From positions 522,634 to 586,633 of the forward strand of contig NZ_ALWO02000023.1 in the NCBI RefSeq assembly GCF_000295935.2: a DNA stretch of 64,000 bases, read 5' to 3'. Origin of the DNA: Indibacter alkaliphilus LW1 (GTDB lineage: Bacteria > Bacteroidota > Bacteroidia > Cytophagales > Cyclobacteriaceae). Shown one piece after another: positions 28,365-38,520 of this stretch. Within the stretch, counting starts at the first letter, position 1, and each line of letters starts with the position of its first letter. The notes below the pieces were generated by a model. It searched no databases. It was given only the letters and a program-made list of their open reading frames with translations, and was not told the DNA's origin. Both the position numbers and the translations under genes were made by a program.

Positions 28365-30089
28365 ATGGAAGAAAACCAAGTTCAAACCAGCAGAATAATT
28401 GAAGAAAGTTTTAACCATTACATAGAGGTATTTGGAGAACTGACCAAGAAGGCTCCTGGTTTTTTTAGAAATAGGGATTGGGCCGGAATGCAGCAAAATC
28501 ATGTCAAAAGATTACGGCTCTATAAAGATCATATTTTTGATACTAAAAATAGATTGAAAGATTTGCTGGGAGCTACCATTGAAGATTTCAGCTATTGGAA
28601 AAAAATCAAAACCCAGTATCAAACACAGATCAAAGATAGGTTGGACAAAGAACTTGCAGAAACTTTCTTCAATTCAATCATCCGAAAGGTTTACCCTGGA
28701 TTGGCTATTCATGAAGAGCTCATGTTTGTATATGAGGGATACAATTCCTGTCCAATATATTCCAATGAATCCCTCTATCATTCCTATCCTTCCAGTTGGG
28801 GGCTACAGAAGATCATCCGCTCCATCATGGAGGATTTTGACTTTGGAGCCAACTACTTGAATAAGGAAGAGGACATACAATTCCTGGTTCATTCAGTAAG
28901 AGAGGTGATTTTATCTAGGTATAAGCCCTCAGAGGATACCATCACCCAAGTACTCAAAAGTGTTTTCTATAGAAACAAAGCGGCCTATTTGGTGGGAAGG
29001 ACAAAAGTTGGGGGTAAATGGATGCCCTTTATAATCCCATTTCTGAACGGTCCAAGGGGCATCTATGTGGACACTATGATTTTTGCCCCGAAGGTCATGG
29101 CACATTTATTCAGCTTTACCCGCTCTTATTTTATGGTAGAAGTGGAAATACCTTCGCAGCTAGTGGCTTTTCTAAATTCTGTCATTACCCACAAACAGAT
29201 TCATGAACTGTACAATGCGATAGGTTTCAACAAACATGGAAAAACCGAGTTTTACAGAGATTTTATCAACCATTTGGCGCAAAGTACTGATCAATTTGAA
29301 GTAGCAGAAGGAATCAAGGGAATGGTGATGACTGTATTTACTCTGCCTTCTTACAATATAGTTTTCAAAATGATCAAGGATTACTTTGATCCCCCGAAAA
29401 CCATGACCCGACAGGAAGTAAGGGATAAGTACAAAATGGTTGGGCTGCATGACAGAGTAGGAAGAATGGCCGATACCCATGAATTTGAAGAGTTTCATAT
29501 TCCATTGGACAGGGTACATCCCAGTTTGATGGAGGAGCTTAAAAACTCCGTGAACTCTCTTCTTGAGTTCAATGCCAATGAACTCATTATCAAACATGTA
29601 TATACAGAAAGAAAAATGGTTCCTTTAAACATTTATCTTGAAAAATGTAACTTTGAAGAAGCCAAGCAAGTAGTTGAAGAATATGGTTATGCCATATTGC
29701 AATTGGCTAAGGCAAACATTTTCCCCGGTGATATGCTGACAAAAAATTTCGGAGTAACGCGACAAAAGAGGGTGGTCTTTTATGATTATGATGAAATAGA
29801 ATTTCTGACAGATATGAATTTCAGATGGAAGCCAAAAGCAGAAACGTATGAGCAAATCTATGCATCTGAACCTTGGTATGACATCAAAGAAAACGATGTA
29901 TTCCCGGAAGACTTCAAAAAATGGATGATCGGAAGAGAGGATGTAAAAGCCTATTTTTTGGATTATCACAAAGACCTTTTTAATCCTGATTATTGGCAAA
30001 GCTTACAAAATCAAATCAAAAAAGGAGAGTTGCTTCATGCATTCCCCTATCCTACTGAAATTAGGTTTCGCCCAGAAGAAGAGGCATAA
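28365..30089 (+). CDS. aceK: isocitrate dehydrogenase kinase/phosphatase
   Basis: A 574-residue AceK, full length for the family. It phosphorylates and dephosphorylates isocitrate dehydrogenase and so sets the split between the TCA cycle and the glyoxylate bypass. Family-specific stretches are all present: FNGPRGxYVD-like LNGPRGIYVDT, GKTEFYRDF, VFTLPSYNIVFKMIKD, HDRVGRMADTHEFE, ERKMVPLNIYLE, and the catalytic/metal segment NIFPGDMLTKNFGVTR (Asp near 455) with FYDYDEI (near 473). In enterobacteria it is the third gene of aceBAK. Here it stands alone, with no isocitrate lyase or malate synthase beside it. It has a strong terminator right after the stop. Confidence 0.95.
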   Translation: MEENQVQTSRIIEESFNHYIEVFGELTKKAPGFFRNRDWAGMQQNHVKRLRLYKDHIFDTKNRLKDLLGATIEDFSYWKKIKTQYQTQIKDRLDKELAETFFNSIIRKVYPGLAIHEELMFVYEGYNSCPIYSNESLYHSYPSSWGLQKIIRSIMEDFDFGANYLNKEEDIQFLVHSVREVILSRYKPSEDTITQVLKSVFYRNKAAYLVGRTKVGGKWMPFIIPFLNGPRGIYVDTMIFAPKVMAHLFSFTRSYFMVEVEIPSQLVAFLNSVITHKQIHELYNAIGFNKHGKTEFYRDFINHLAQSTDQFEVAEGIKGMVMTVFTLPSYNIVFKMIKDYFDPPKTMTRQEVRDKYKMVGLHDRVGRMADTHEFEEFHIPLDRVHPSLMEELKNSVNSLLEFNANELIIKHVYTERKMVPLNIYLEKCNFEEAKQVVEEYGYAILQLAKANIFPGDMLTKNFGVTRQKRVVFYDYDEIEFLTDMNFRWKPKAETYEQIYASEPWYDIKENDVFPEDFKKWMIGREDVKAYFLDYHKDLFNPDYWQSLQNQIKKGELLHAFPYPTEIRFRPEEEA

Positions 30090-30123
30090 AAAAACAGCTG
30101 GACCTTTGGCCAGCTGTTTTTTT
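30090..30123. terminator. bidirectional intrinsic terminator after aceK
   Basis: CAGCTGG pairs perfectly with CCAGCTG around an eight-base loop, with an A-run before and a T-run after. It starts directly behind the aceK stop and lies about 40 bp from the end of the convergent lipoprotein gene, so it can serve both strands. Confidence 0.9.
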
Positions 30124-30160
30124 AATTAAACCTTCCAAGAAGGTTATTATTTTCAGTTGC

Positions 30161-30595
30161 TTATTCTCCTGCAGCAACATTCAGGTTGATACTGCGTCTG
30201 GCTGTAAAATTACTTTCTGTCACTAAGACAAATTCCATCGTCAGTGTGGTACCTGCCGCATCTTCTGGAATGGTATATTGAAATGACTCCACATAAGAAT
30301 TTTCCGTATTCCAGGAAGTGAAAGTCTTGGTCTCTACCGTAGAGGCCGAAGTTCCCGTCCCTCTGTTCATTCTCAGTTCTGTTGCCGGTTCATGCTCCGA
30401 AAAGATAGTCATGGTAAAGGTTACCGTTTGTCCGACTTCAGGATTGGTATTAGATGCAGTAAGCGTTGAAATCGTTCCTACAGCACCCACTACGTCATAT
30501 TCGGGTTCCACTTCCTCCAAGATACAGGACGTCGCAAAAACGAATGTCAGAAGTATCACCGCTGTGTTTAATATATTTTTCATTTTCATCATCAT
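30161..30595 (-). CDS. small surface lipoprotein of the SusC/D operon
   Basis: A 144-residue lipoprotein: a hydrophobic signal ending VFATSC, then an acidic linker (ILEEVEPEYD) and one beta-rich domain with an Ig-like feel. It begins AVGTISTLTASNTNPEVGQTV and includes TFTMTIFSE. It is 14 bp downstream of the SusD gene, so it is the third gene of the operon. Small third genes in such operons often encode surface glycan- or peptide-binding lipoproteins, but no SusE/F family is recognised here. Three successive ATG codons at the start make the exact initiation uncertain. Confidence 0.7.
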   Translation of the reverse strand: MMMKMKNILNTAVILLTFVFATSCILEEVEPEYDVVGAVGTISTLTASNTNPEVGQTVTFTMTIFSEHEPATELRMNRGTGTSASTVETKTFTSWNTENSYVESFQYTIPEDAAGTTLTMEFVLVTESNFTARRSINLNVAAGE

Positions 30596-30609
30596 TTAAG
30601 GTTTAAGAA

Positions 30610-32055
30610 TTACCTGTCCCAGAATACTCTGTCTTGATTGGTCACTGAAGGCACATTTGCTGAATTGTTCACTACTTCTCTATTGGGATAGATGAACCTT
30701 CTAGGAAATGCTCCTTGGGTAGAATTGGACGGTGATGGCTCCAACATAGGAATTCCTGACACCGTGTTAGCCGCTCCAATAGGAGTACTTCTTCTCCAAT
30801 CTGTCCAAGCTTCTGCCTGTAAAAACAAGTCAATGTGCTTTTCCTCCATGATCCTTTCCAAAGTAATGGATGCCCCGGTTTCACTTCCATATCTTTCTAC
30901 ATAAGCTTCATTGGAGGATCCGGTGATTCTTTGCAAAGAAGCAGCAACAGCTACATTAAACGCATCAGCTGCACGATCCTGCTGTCCTGCTCTCAGAGCT
31001 GCCTCAGCCTCTATGAATTTAAGCTCACTGAAGTTCAAAACCGGAGTTGGCGCTTCCCTGGTGTTGAGATAAGGCCCCGGAACAACAGAACCCTGAGGTC
31101 TTGAGGATGAACCGTTAGGGGTGCCCACATAGAGGCCTGCTGTAGTTTCGGATACAAAGAAAGGCAATCTTGGATCGTCCATCCCTTCATCGAGACGATC
31201 TCTAAGTAAGTCGATAAAGCGCTGGCTGATGCCTACATTGTTTTCGCCGAAGGTGGTCTGAAAATAAGGGAACCAAGGTCCTGCAAATTCAGATCCGAAC
31301 AAAACAATAGGCTCGTCAGCATTGGAAGTAAAAGTTCCGGCATCAATAGCCGCCAAAGTAGCTGCTGCTGATCCGGCAGGATCTACTTTACTCAGATGGT
31401 TATGATACCTGGCTTTCAATGCATTGGCCAACATGATCCATTTGGGAAGAGAGTTTTGTCTCCAAAGTGTCTCATTATTTGCCCTGTAGATCAGATCATT
31501 GGTACTTGGACTTGTTGTACTTTCTGAATTAAGATCTGCTATTCCTTCATCGAGCAATTGCTGTACTCTGGCATAGATCTCTTCCGCACTGTCGAAACTA
31601 GGTTGGGAAATCTCATCCAATTGAAGCGCTTCTGTGTAAGGAATATCATTCCAAAGGTCCACAGAATAGCCTAAAACAGCAGCTTCCATAATTTTGGCTG
31701 CTCCCAAGTAATGGGTAGCTCCAAGTTCCTGGGATTTAGCTTTGATGTTTTTGATATTCAAAAGGCAGTTTGCATAGAATCTGTTCCAGGTAGCATCACT
31801 CATATCGGCTATGAAAGCATAATTGTTTACCTGTTGCTGATCTCCAAGTACCCCAGTGAGGTATTGCATCAAAATACTCGTAAACTGTGCTGATTCACCG
31901 TTGAGACCATAAACAAATGACGCTGTTACCGCAGGAAATATCACCTGAATAGATGCGTCAGTAGCCTGATTTGGATTGGTATTGATTTCATCAAATGATT
32001 CACATGAAACCAATACGACAATCATCATGATATATATAAATATTTTATTTTTCAT
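30610..32055 (-). CDS. SusD/RagB-type outer-membrane lipoprotein
   Basis: About 481 residues from the ATG at 32055. That start gives a lipoprotein signal (MKNKIFIYIMMIVVLVSC), so I prefer it to the upstream one at 32103, which lies inside the SusC gene. The mature start FDEINTNPNQAT and the body (MEAAVLGYSVDLWNDIPYTEAL, NALKARYHNHLSKVDP, LNFSELKFIEAEAALRAG) fit the SusD-like group with TPR-type helices that caps a SusC transporter. The C-terminal WRRSTPIG and the RRFIYPNRE segment are typical. It binds the substrate at the cell surface; the substrate cannot be read from sequence. Confidence 0.92.
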   Translation of the reverse strand: MKNKIFIYIMMIVVLVSCESFDEINTNPNQATDASIQVIFPAVTASFVYGLNGESAQFTSILMQYLTGVLGDQQQVNNYAFIADMSDATWNRFYANCLLNIKNIKAKSQELGATHYLGAAKIMEAAVLGYSVDLWNDIPYTEALQLDEISQPSFDSAEEIYARVQQLLDEGIADLNSESTTSPSTNDLIYRANNETLWRQNSLPKWIMLANALKARYHNHLSKVDPAGSAAATLAAIDAGTFTSNADEPIVLFGSEFAGPWFPYFQTTFGENNVGISQRFIDLLRDRLDEGMDDPRLPFFVSETTAGLYVGTPNGSSSRPQGSVVPGPYLNTREAPTPVLNFSELKFIEAEAALRAGQQDRAADAFNVAVAASLQRITGSSNEAYVERYGSETGASITLERIMEEKHIDLFLQAEAWTDWRRSTPIGAANTVSGIPMLEPSPSNSTQGAFPRRFIYPNREVVNNSANVPSVTNQDRVFWDR

Positions 32056-32074
32056 GTCTTTTCTTCTTTTTGGA

Positions 32075-35000
32075 TTAGAATGAAGCATTAATGGTAAGAC
32101 CATAACTTCTCATATTCGGAGTAGTGAAAGCGTCCAGGCCAACAGCTCCATTTGGTCCACCCAAGTTTGTTTCAGGATCTATCCCTCCATAATTGGTAAA
32201 TAGAAGGAGATTTCTTCCATACACACCTACAGATGCCCTGCTCATACCCAATCTACTCGCTGCTGCGGCAGGAAAAGAGTAGTTTAGCGTAACATCCCTC
32301 AATCTGATCCAGGAACCATCCTGTACCCATCTTTCAGTCAACTCCCTTCCAAATGAATTTGCAGCACCTGCACCTTGAAATGCAGCCTGATCTAAGGTCA
32401 CTGGAATATCGTTGACCTGTCCATGATTATCTCCACCTGGATTTTCTATGATCCCCCTGAAAACAGCAACTTTATTTCTATCCAAAGTATGTTCTGCCAC
32501 TCCGGAACCATTACCCATCCAGAATGCGGTTACGTTGATGACATCACCACCTTTTCTCACATCCCATAACATGGTCAGGTTGAAATTCTTATAATTAAAA
32601 TTGTTCCTCCAACCAATCAAAAAGTCAGGATTTGGATTTCCAACCATGATCTGTTCCGGATCCATCATTGGAAATCCTTGTGGATTGACCAATACGTCTC
32701 CATTATCATTTCTCAAAAATCCATTCCCGTAAAACACTCCGAACTGTTCACCCGGAATTAGTCTGCTTTGAATTCTTGCCCCAAACATATTCGTCACAAT
32801 AGGTTCGTCATTGGGAAGTGATATCACAAAGTTCCTGTTTCGGGTAAAGTTGAAAATCATATCCCAAGAAAAGTCCCCCCTATCCAAAACGGTACTGGTC
32901 AAAACAGCCTCTATCCCCTTGTTCTGTATTTCTCCTGCATTGGTAAGCTGGGAAATAAAGCCAGTGGATGAAGGAACGGGAACAGAAACAATCTGGTCTC
33001 TACTTATCGCATTGTAATAGGTCACATCAAGTCCAATTCTATTTTCAAATAACCTGATATCAGCACCTATTTCGAAGGTATTGGTAAATTCAGCCCTTAG
33101 GTTATTATTGCCCGCTGCTGTACTCAAGAGCACTCCACCGACTCCATCTAAAGGAAATCTGACACCCGAAGCATATCTGGTTCCGGTGGTAGCAATATTA
33201 TAAAATGTATCTGTGGAAAAGGCCGGTGGAATATTACCTGCCCCAGCATAAGAACCTCTCAATTTCGCATAGCTTAAAGTTCTGCTTTCAAGCTTCAATA
33301 GATCTGTCAATACCACACTCAGACCGGCACTTCCATAAGTAAATGACCTGTTGTTGGCAGGCAATGTTGATGCCCACTCATTTCTGACAGACAGTTCCAA
33401 AAACATGGAATTCAAATAACCTAAGCTAGCTCTTGAGAAAACTGCCTGAGTCATTCTTCTGGTATCTGTCTTGGTGAAAACAGGGTTCTCCTGAGTATTT
33501 GCAATGTTGAATAGACCCGGTATTGCAAAATTGGTCCCATTCATAAAAAGACTGCTGGTATTGGATGAAAACATATTATGCCCTACCAGGAATGTAGTGG
33601 AAAAGTTTTCATTCAGATCTTTGTTGGCCGAAAGGATTAAATCAGAATTAAGGATTTTATCTGTATAAGTATCTTCATAAATCCTTCCTCCCAACGCTCC
33701 ACTGGCTGAAATGGCTGCTCCTCCTGAGGAGGACGGTGCCCAAATCTGGGTTCTTTCATCATGAGAAAAGTCAAATCCCAACCTGTGGGTAATGGTCAAC
33801 CAATCACTTGGAGTAATTTCAGTCTGGAGAAAAGAAATAAACCTGTTTACATTATCCGTATATGGGTTGTTATTGACAGTCCAAAAAGGATTATCCGGGC
33901 TAAATGGCCTGCTTCCGTCAACCGCCCCTCTGAAATTCCGCTGCTCTCCGTTGGGGTAAACAAAACCTGCTGAATTGTCAAAAGATGGTGGCGTTCTGTA
34001 CAGTCCTTGGATAGCATCTGAGAAATTATCTCCCCGTCCAAATTTTGTAGAGGTACTGTTGACATAATTGACAGATCCACCGATTTTAAACTTTTCAGTC
34101 AATCTGGAATCTGCAGAGAGCTTCAGGGAAGTTCTGTTAAAATCATTATTGGGAATAATACCTTCCTGATACATATTTCCGGCAGATAGATAAAAACTTG
34201 ACTTTTCATCTCCAGCAGAGACAGCTACGTGGGTATCATTGGTAAAACCATTTTGGAAGAATAACCTTTGGTTGTCATATACCGGAACCCTTGGTCCTGC
34301 ATTGGGATGGTTCATATCCACAATTGTACCATTAGGATCCTTGGCAAAAGGAGTTGAAGTATCATACCTCAATGTAGAAATCGGAGCCCCGTAATGGTTG
34401 AATGTAGTTCCACCGTTGTAGACACCATTATCTCCCTGTGAGTACCTAAGCTGTCCTGGGAAATAATTCATAATTCTATCCGTAGAAGTATTGGTTGATA
34501 CATCTACAGTAAATCCTTTTTTCCTCGATCCTTTTTTTGTAGTGATCAAAACTACCCCAGTTGCCCCCTGAATACCATAGAGGGATGTTGCTGCAGGCCC
34601 TTTCAAGACAGAGATGCTTTCTATATCATTTGGGTTGATATCAATAGCCCTATTGGCATAATCCACACCACCTGATGTACCTATGGATGCTCTGAAGGAG
34701 TTATTGATTGGCACACCATCAACTACAAACAGGGGTTGGTTTTGCCCTGAAATAGATTGAATACCTCTGATCACAATACTGGAACCTGCACCGGCTGATC
34801 CACCCTGACGGGTTACCTGTACACCGGCTACTTTGGCATTCAGGGCATCCACTACATTTTGCTCGCGGGAAGCCAGAATTTCTGCTGAACCAACTTCTTG
34901 TTGGGAAAAAGAGATTTTCTTTTTCTCCTGCGTAAGACCAAATGCAGTCACTACTACCTCTCCCAACTGCTCAGTGTCCGGGGACATCACCACGTCAATG

Positions 35001-35278
35001 GTAGACCTGTTGTTGACCCTTACAGTCTCTGCGCCGAAACCTATAAATGAAAATGTCAGGACACTGTTACCGGATGGAACATTGATGGAGTAATTACCAT
35101 CAAGATCAGTTACTGTTCCGGTATTGGTACCCTGAACCAAGATGGAGACACCCGGTAAAGGCATTCCATCTTCTTGCGAAGTCACGTTTCCACTTACTGA
35201 CAAACTTTGTCCAAACCCCTGAAGGCTCAGACAAAATGCAGACAAGAAGAAAACTAATAAAGTAAAATTTTTCCTCAT
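32075..35278 (-). CDS. SusC/RagA-type TonB-dependent outer-membrane transporter
   Basis: A 1,067-residue TonB-linked transporter. A signal peptide (MRKNFTLLVFFLSAFCLSLQGFGQ) is followed by a carboxypeptidase-regulatory-like beta domain (about 27-110, with GVSILVQGTNTGTVTDLDGNY). Next comes a plug domain (about 115-250, with VVDGVPINNS, ESISVLKGPAATSLYG and ITTKKGSRKKG), then a 22-strand barrel ending SYGLTINASF. It imports a large or oligomeric ligand with its SusD partner, which starts about 20 bp downstream. No sigma/anti-sigma pair, glycosidase or protease is attached to this operon. The family is certain, the ligand unknown. Confidence 0.95.
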   Translation of the reverse strand: MRKNFTLLVFFLSAFCLSLQGFGQSLSVSGNVTSQEDGMPLPGVSILVQGTNTGTVTDLDGNYSINVPSGNSVLTFSFIGFGAETVRVNNRSTIDVVMSPDTEQLGEVVVTAFGLTQEKKKISFSQQEVGSAEILASREQNVVDALNAKVAGVQVTRQGGSAGAGSSIVIRGIQSISGQNQPLFVVDGVPINNSFRASIGTSGGVDYANRAIDINPNDIESISVLKGPAATSLYGIQGATGVVLITTKKGSRKKGFTVDVSTNTSTDRIMNYFPGQLRYSQGDNGVYNGGTTFNHYGAPISTLRYDTSTPFAKDPNGTIVDMNHPNAGPRVPVYDNQRLFFQNGFTNDTHVAVSAGDEKSSFYLSAGNMYQEGIIPNNDFNRTSLKLSADSRLTEKFKIGGSVNYVNSTSTKFGRGDNFSDAIQGLYRTPPSFDNSAGFVYPNGEQRNFRGAVDGSRPFSPDNPFWTVNNNPYTDNVNRFISFLQTEITPSDWLTITHRLGFDFSHDERTQIWAPSSSGGAAISASGALGGRIYEDTYTDKILNSDLILSANKDLNENFSTTFLVGHNMFSSNTSSLFMNGTNFAIPGLFNIANTQENPVFTKTDTRRMTQAVFSRASLGYLNSMFLELSVRNEWASTLPANNRSFTYGSAGLSVVLTDLLKLESRTLSYAKLRGSYAGAGNIPPAFSTDTFYNIATTGTRYASGVRFPLDGVGGVLLSTAAGNNNLRAEFTNTFEIGADIRLFENRIGLDVTYYNAISRDQIVSVPVPSSTGFISQLTNAGEIQNKGIEAVLTSTVLDRGDFSWDMIFNFTRNRNFVISLPNDEPIVTNMFGARIQSRLIPGEQFGVFYGNGFLRNDNGDVLVNPQGFPMMDPEQIMVGNPNPDFLIGWRNNFNYKNFNLTMLWDVRKGGDVINVTAFWMGNGSGVAEHTLDRNKVAVFRGIIENPGGDNHGQVNDIPVTLDQAAFQGAGAANSFGRELTERWVQDGSWIRLRDVTLNYSFPAAAASRLGMSRASVGVYGRNLLLFTNYGGIDPETNLGGPNGAVGLDAFTTPNMRSYGLTINASF

Positions 35279-36020
35279 AAAACTTTAGAATTTGAATTGT
35301 ACATAAACTTAGAATAAACCAGAAAAAATCTGGACCGAAAACATCTCAAAGAGTTGGTGAAATGAGGCAATCGCCCATCCAAACCCATAAAAACCTGTGA
35401 ACCAGATCACTTACAAAATATAAGCGGAATTAAATATTGTGAATAAAAAAACAAATTGCAATATAATTGTTACTAAATAATAATATTAAAACATTCTTAC
35501 ATCTAATTATTCACCTGCAAAACAATAGCCTTTCAAACAATCAACATTTTCAATGGGACACTATATCTCAATCAGTTACCTATTATAATTTGAAGTAGTT
35601 ATAGTATTTTTCCTTTTCGATGGGGAGGGTAAAAATCCAACCCATATTGGGCAATAATTTTATATATCCGGTAAAACAGGTTGATGAATAAAGCTTAATA
35701 TGGATATACGGAATGATGCCAGTAGAACAATAAATAACTGCTCCTTGATTCATTTCGATCCGCCACAGTGGACAAGTGATTAATTGATATTAGATACTTA
35801 TAGATATTAGCTTGAAATCATAGGTATAATCCACTTTTGTGGTTATACTGGTAAGAAAGTGGATATTCATATAGCTTAAAATAGCAAGAATATGAAATTT
35901 AATCACAAACAATAGAATCATTGTGTTCAATTGGCCTACAAAAAAGACACTCTGAATAAAAATTGGAAAAACATTTTTACTAACAAAAAATTGTAAAAAT
36001 CCGAACTCAAATGATTTAAT
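35279..36020. other. AT-rich intergenic region upstream of the SusC operon
   Basis: About 740 bp without a convincing gene. It should contain the susC promoter. I note an imperfect inverted repeat (TATAATCCAC...GTGGTTATA, near 35825-35850) and long AT runs, but no clear -33/-7 pair. A 90-residue minus-strand frame at 35790-36062 runs through the hppA terminator and is not believed. Confidence 0.5.
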
Positions 36021-36050
36021 AAAAAAAGCCCCTGATTTTTCAGAGGCTTT
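36021..36050 (-). terminator. intrinsic terminator of hppA
   Basis: On the minus strand AAGCCTCTGA pairs with TCAGGGGCTT around a short A-rich loop, followed by seven T. It lies about 20 bp behind the hppA stop codon. Confidence 0.85.
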
Positions 36051-36070
36051 CAATTTAGGCATCTTGGAAT

Positions 36071-38299
36071 TTACCTCAATACAACTACTTCAGGAGCTGA
36101 ATGATCTTCAGGAATTTTGTCCATTGTAATTTCCTTTGCTTCTACCTCAGGAGACATTTTTTCTACAATTTCCCCATGCGGTCTTTCCGAAATGTGCGGA
36201 GCGATCACCAAGGCCACAATGGATGTCAATTTGATCAAAATATTCATAGAAGGCCCCGAGGTATCCTTAAAGGGGTCACCCACAGTATCACCGGTTACTG
36301 AAGCTTTGTGCGCTTCAGATCCTTTATACTGCATGGTTCCATCTATCATTACTCCTTTTTCGAATGATTTTTTGGCATTGTCCCAGGCACCACCAGCATT
36401 ATTTTGGAAAATACCCATCAAAACTCCTGATACGGTTATCCCTGCCAATAGGCCTCCCAAGACTTCAGGTCCAAATGCGAACCCAACAATCATAGGAGAG
36501 ATCAATGCTATGGCTCCCGGTGCTACCATTTCTCTGATAGATGCCTGTGTAGAGATTTCAACACATTTTTCATATTCGGGCTTAGCCTTGTATTCCATGA
36601 TTCCCGGAATCTCTTTGAACTGCCTCCTGACTTCATTCACCATATCCATGGCAGCACGGCCTACTGCCGCAATAGCCAATGAGGAGAAGATAAATGGTAT
36701 CATCGCCCCAACAAAGAGACCTGATAATACATCCGCCTTATAAATATCTATTGAATCAATTCCTGCCAAGCCTACGTAGGCAGCAAAAAGAGCCAAAGCT
36801 GTCAATGCAGCCGAGGCAATTGCAAAACCTTTTCCTGCCGCCGCAGTGGTATTTCCCACAGCATCCAGCACGTCAGTACGCTCTCTTACCTCTTTAGGCA
36901 AACCTGACATCTCAGCAATACCACCAGCATTATCCGCAATAGGCCCAAAGGCATCAATCGCCAACTGCATAGCAGTGGTGGCCATCATCCCTGCTGCTGC
37001 AATCGCCACACCGTAAAGACCTGCTGCCAAAAACGACCCGTAAATACCTCCTGCCAATACCAAAATCGGCAATACGGTAGATTCCATCCCAACAGAAAGA
37101 CCTCCAATAATATTGGTAGCATGACCGGTGGAAGATTGCTTGATGATGGAATTGACAGGCCTTTTGCCCATGGCTGTATAATATTCTGTAATCATACTCA
37201 TCAGCGCACCTACTATCAATCCAATGACTACTGCACCGAAAACTCCCATTTTGGTAAATGCTATGGAACCCCCTCTGGCCAATACCAAATCTCCTTCAGG
37301 CAACATGTACATGATAATCGGGTAAGAAGCAGCTACTGTAAGCAATATTGAAATCCAGTTCCCTTTATTCAACGCGGCCTGTACGCTGTCTGATTCTTTA
37401 TTGATGCTGACAAACAAGGTTCCCACAATGGAAAACATCAGGCCAAGACCTGCGATCACCAAAGGCAAAAGAATGGGTGCAATTCCACCAAAATTGTCAG
37501 CAGAGACGATCTCCCTTCCCAAAACCATGGAAGCCAAAATTGTCGCCACATAAGAACCGAATAGGTCAGCTCCCATTCCGGCCACATCTCCTACATTATC
37601 TCCTACATTATCGGCTATGGTAGCGGGATTTCTTACATCATCTTCTGGTATTCCTGCTTCTACTTTACCGACCAAGTCAGCGCCAACATCCGCAGCTTTG
37701 GTATAAATGCCACCGCCCACACGCGCAAAAAGTGCTATTGATTCGGCACCAAGTGAAAAGCCTGCCAAAACTTCCAATGCTGTTTCCATGGCAGCGCCAT
37801 TGACATCTCCTCCTGTGGAGAGCACAAACATGTTATAGAAAACAATAAACAAAGACCCCATACCCAAGACTGCCAAGCCCGCTACTCCAAGCCCCATCAC
37901 GGAACCTCCTGTAAAGGATACTTTAAGCGCTTGTTTCAAACTTGTTTTGGCAGCCTGTGTGGTTCGGACATTGGCCTTGGTAGCAATATTCATCCCCATG
38001 TATCCAGCAAATGCTGAGAGCACCGCTCCAATGATAAAGGAAATTGCTATAACAGGACTGGAAGTCTCTACCAAAGTTCCCGACCAACCCAGAATGATTG
38101 CGGCAATGACAACAAAATAACCGAGTATTTTCCACTCAGCTTTTAAAAATGCCATAGCTCCTTTGGCGATATGCTCTGCCAGTTCTGCCATGGTACTGTC
38201 TCCTGCGTCCTGCTTGGTTACCCAGGCAGACTTGATTGCCATAATGATCAATCCGATGATTCCCAACAAGGGCACCAAATAAATAAACATTTGTTCCAT
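36071..38299 (-). CDS. hppA: membrane-bound pyrophosphatase, ion-translocating, K+-dependent type
   Basis: A 742-residue pyrophosphatase with about 16 helices that couples PPi hydrolysis to export of H+ and/or Na+. The PPi/Mg site reads [18 protein letters not shown] followed by [18 protein letters not shown] (about 203-242). The K+-dependence marker is the Ala after GNTT in [12 protein letters not shown] (near 480); K+-independent enzymes have Lys there. The conserved late segment [20 protein letters not shown] is present. Whether it moves Na+, H+ or both cannot be settled without structural placement of the gate Glu. It is a single gene with its own promoter and terminator. Confidence 0.95.
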   Translation of the reverse strand: MEQMFIYLVPLLGIIGLIIMAIKSAWVTKQDAGDSTMAELAEHIAKGAMAFLKAEWKILGYFVVIAAIILGWSGTLVETSSPVIAISFIIGAVLSAFAGYMGMNIATKANVRTTQAAKTSLKQALKVSFTGGSVMGLGVAGLAVLGMGSLFIVFYNMFVLSTGGDVNGAAMETALEVLAGFSLGAESIALFARVGGGIYTKAADVGADLVGKVEAGIPEDDVRNPATIADNVGDNVGDVAGMGADLFGSYVATILASMVLGREIVSADNFGGIAPILLPLVIAGLGLMFSIVGTLFVSINKESDSVQAALNKGNWISILLTVAASYPIIMYMLPEGDLVLARGGSIAFTKMGVFGAVVIGLIVGALMSMITEYYTAMGKRPVNSIIKQSSTGHATNIIGGLSVGMESTVLPILVLAGGIYGSFLAAGLYGVAIAAAGMMATTAMQLAIDAFGPIADNAGGIAEMSGLPKEVRERTDVLDAVGNTTAAAGKGFAIASAALTALALFAAYVGLAGIDSIDIYKADVLSGLFVGAMIPFIFSSLAIAAVGRAAMDMVNEVRRQFKEIPGIMEYKAKPEYEKCVEISTQASIREMVAPGAIALISPMIVGFAFGPEVLGGLLAGITVSGVLMGIFQNNAGGAWDNAKKSFEKGVMIDGTMQYKGSEAHKASVTGDTVGDPFKDTSGPSMNILIKLTSIVALVIAPHISERPHGEIVEKMSPEVEAKEITMDKIPEDHSAPEVVVLR

Positions 38300-38338
38300 A
38301 AAGCGTTTTTTGAGTTTATTGTCAAATTTTCAATCTGA

Positions 38339-38368
38339 CAAATATATTACTATTCATATATCTCGCAA
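38339..38368 (-). promoter_or_regulatory. Bacteroidota-type promoter of hppA
   Basis: On the minus strand a TTG (38366-38368) is followed after 19 bases by TATATTTG (38339-38346), matching the Bacteroidota primary-sigma pattern TTG...TAnnTTTG. It ends about 40 bp upstream of the hppA start, so a short leader would be expected. Confidence 0.65.
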
Positions 38369-38456
38369 TCAAAACAGATAAAAGTCATTGTTTTTTGATA
38401 TCAGAAGATAATTTGGTTTTTAAATGGCTAATAAATGGGCTGAAATATGCTTTTAT

Positions 38457-38494
38457 AAAAAAAATAGAGACAACAATTGCTGCCTCTATTTTTT
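38457..38494 (-). terminator. intrinsic terminator of the 38.5-40.9 kb operon
   Basis: AATAGAG pairs with CTCTATT across a further imperfect stem (GGCAGCAATTGTTGTC on the minus strand), flanked by A and T runs. It starts about 25 bp behind the stop at 38521 and can end leftward transcription of that gene. Confidence 0.8.
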
Positions 38495-38520
38495 AGTATT
38501 GGAGCTCAATAAGGAAAATT

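Noticed and set aside
35790..36062. A 90-residue minus-strand frame
   Set aside because: It is AT-driven and crosses the hppA terminator.
36117..36743. A 208-residue plus-strand frame inside hppA
   Set aside because: It is exactly antisense to a well-conserved membrane pyrophosphatase; its length comes from codon bias of the real gene.
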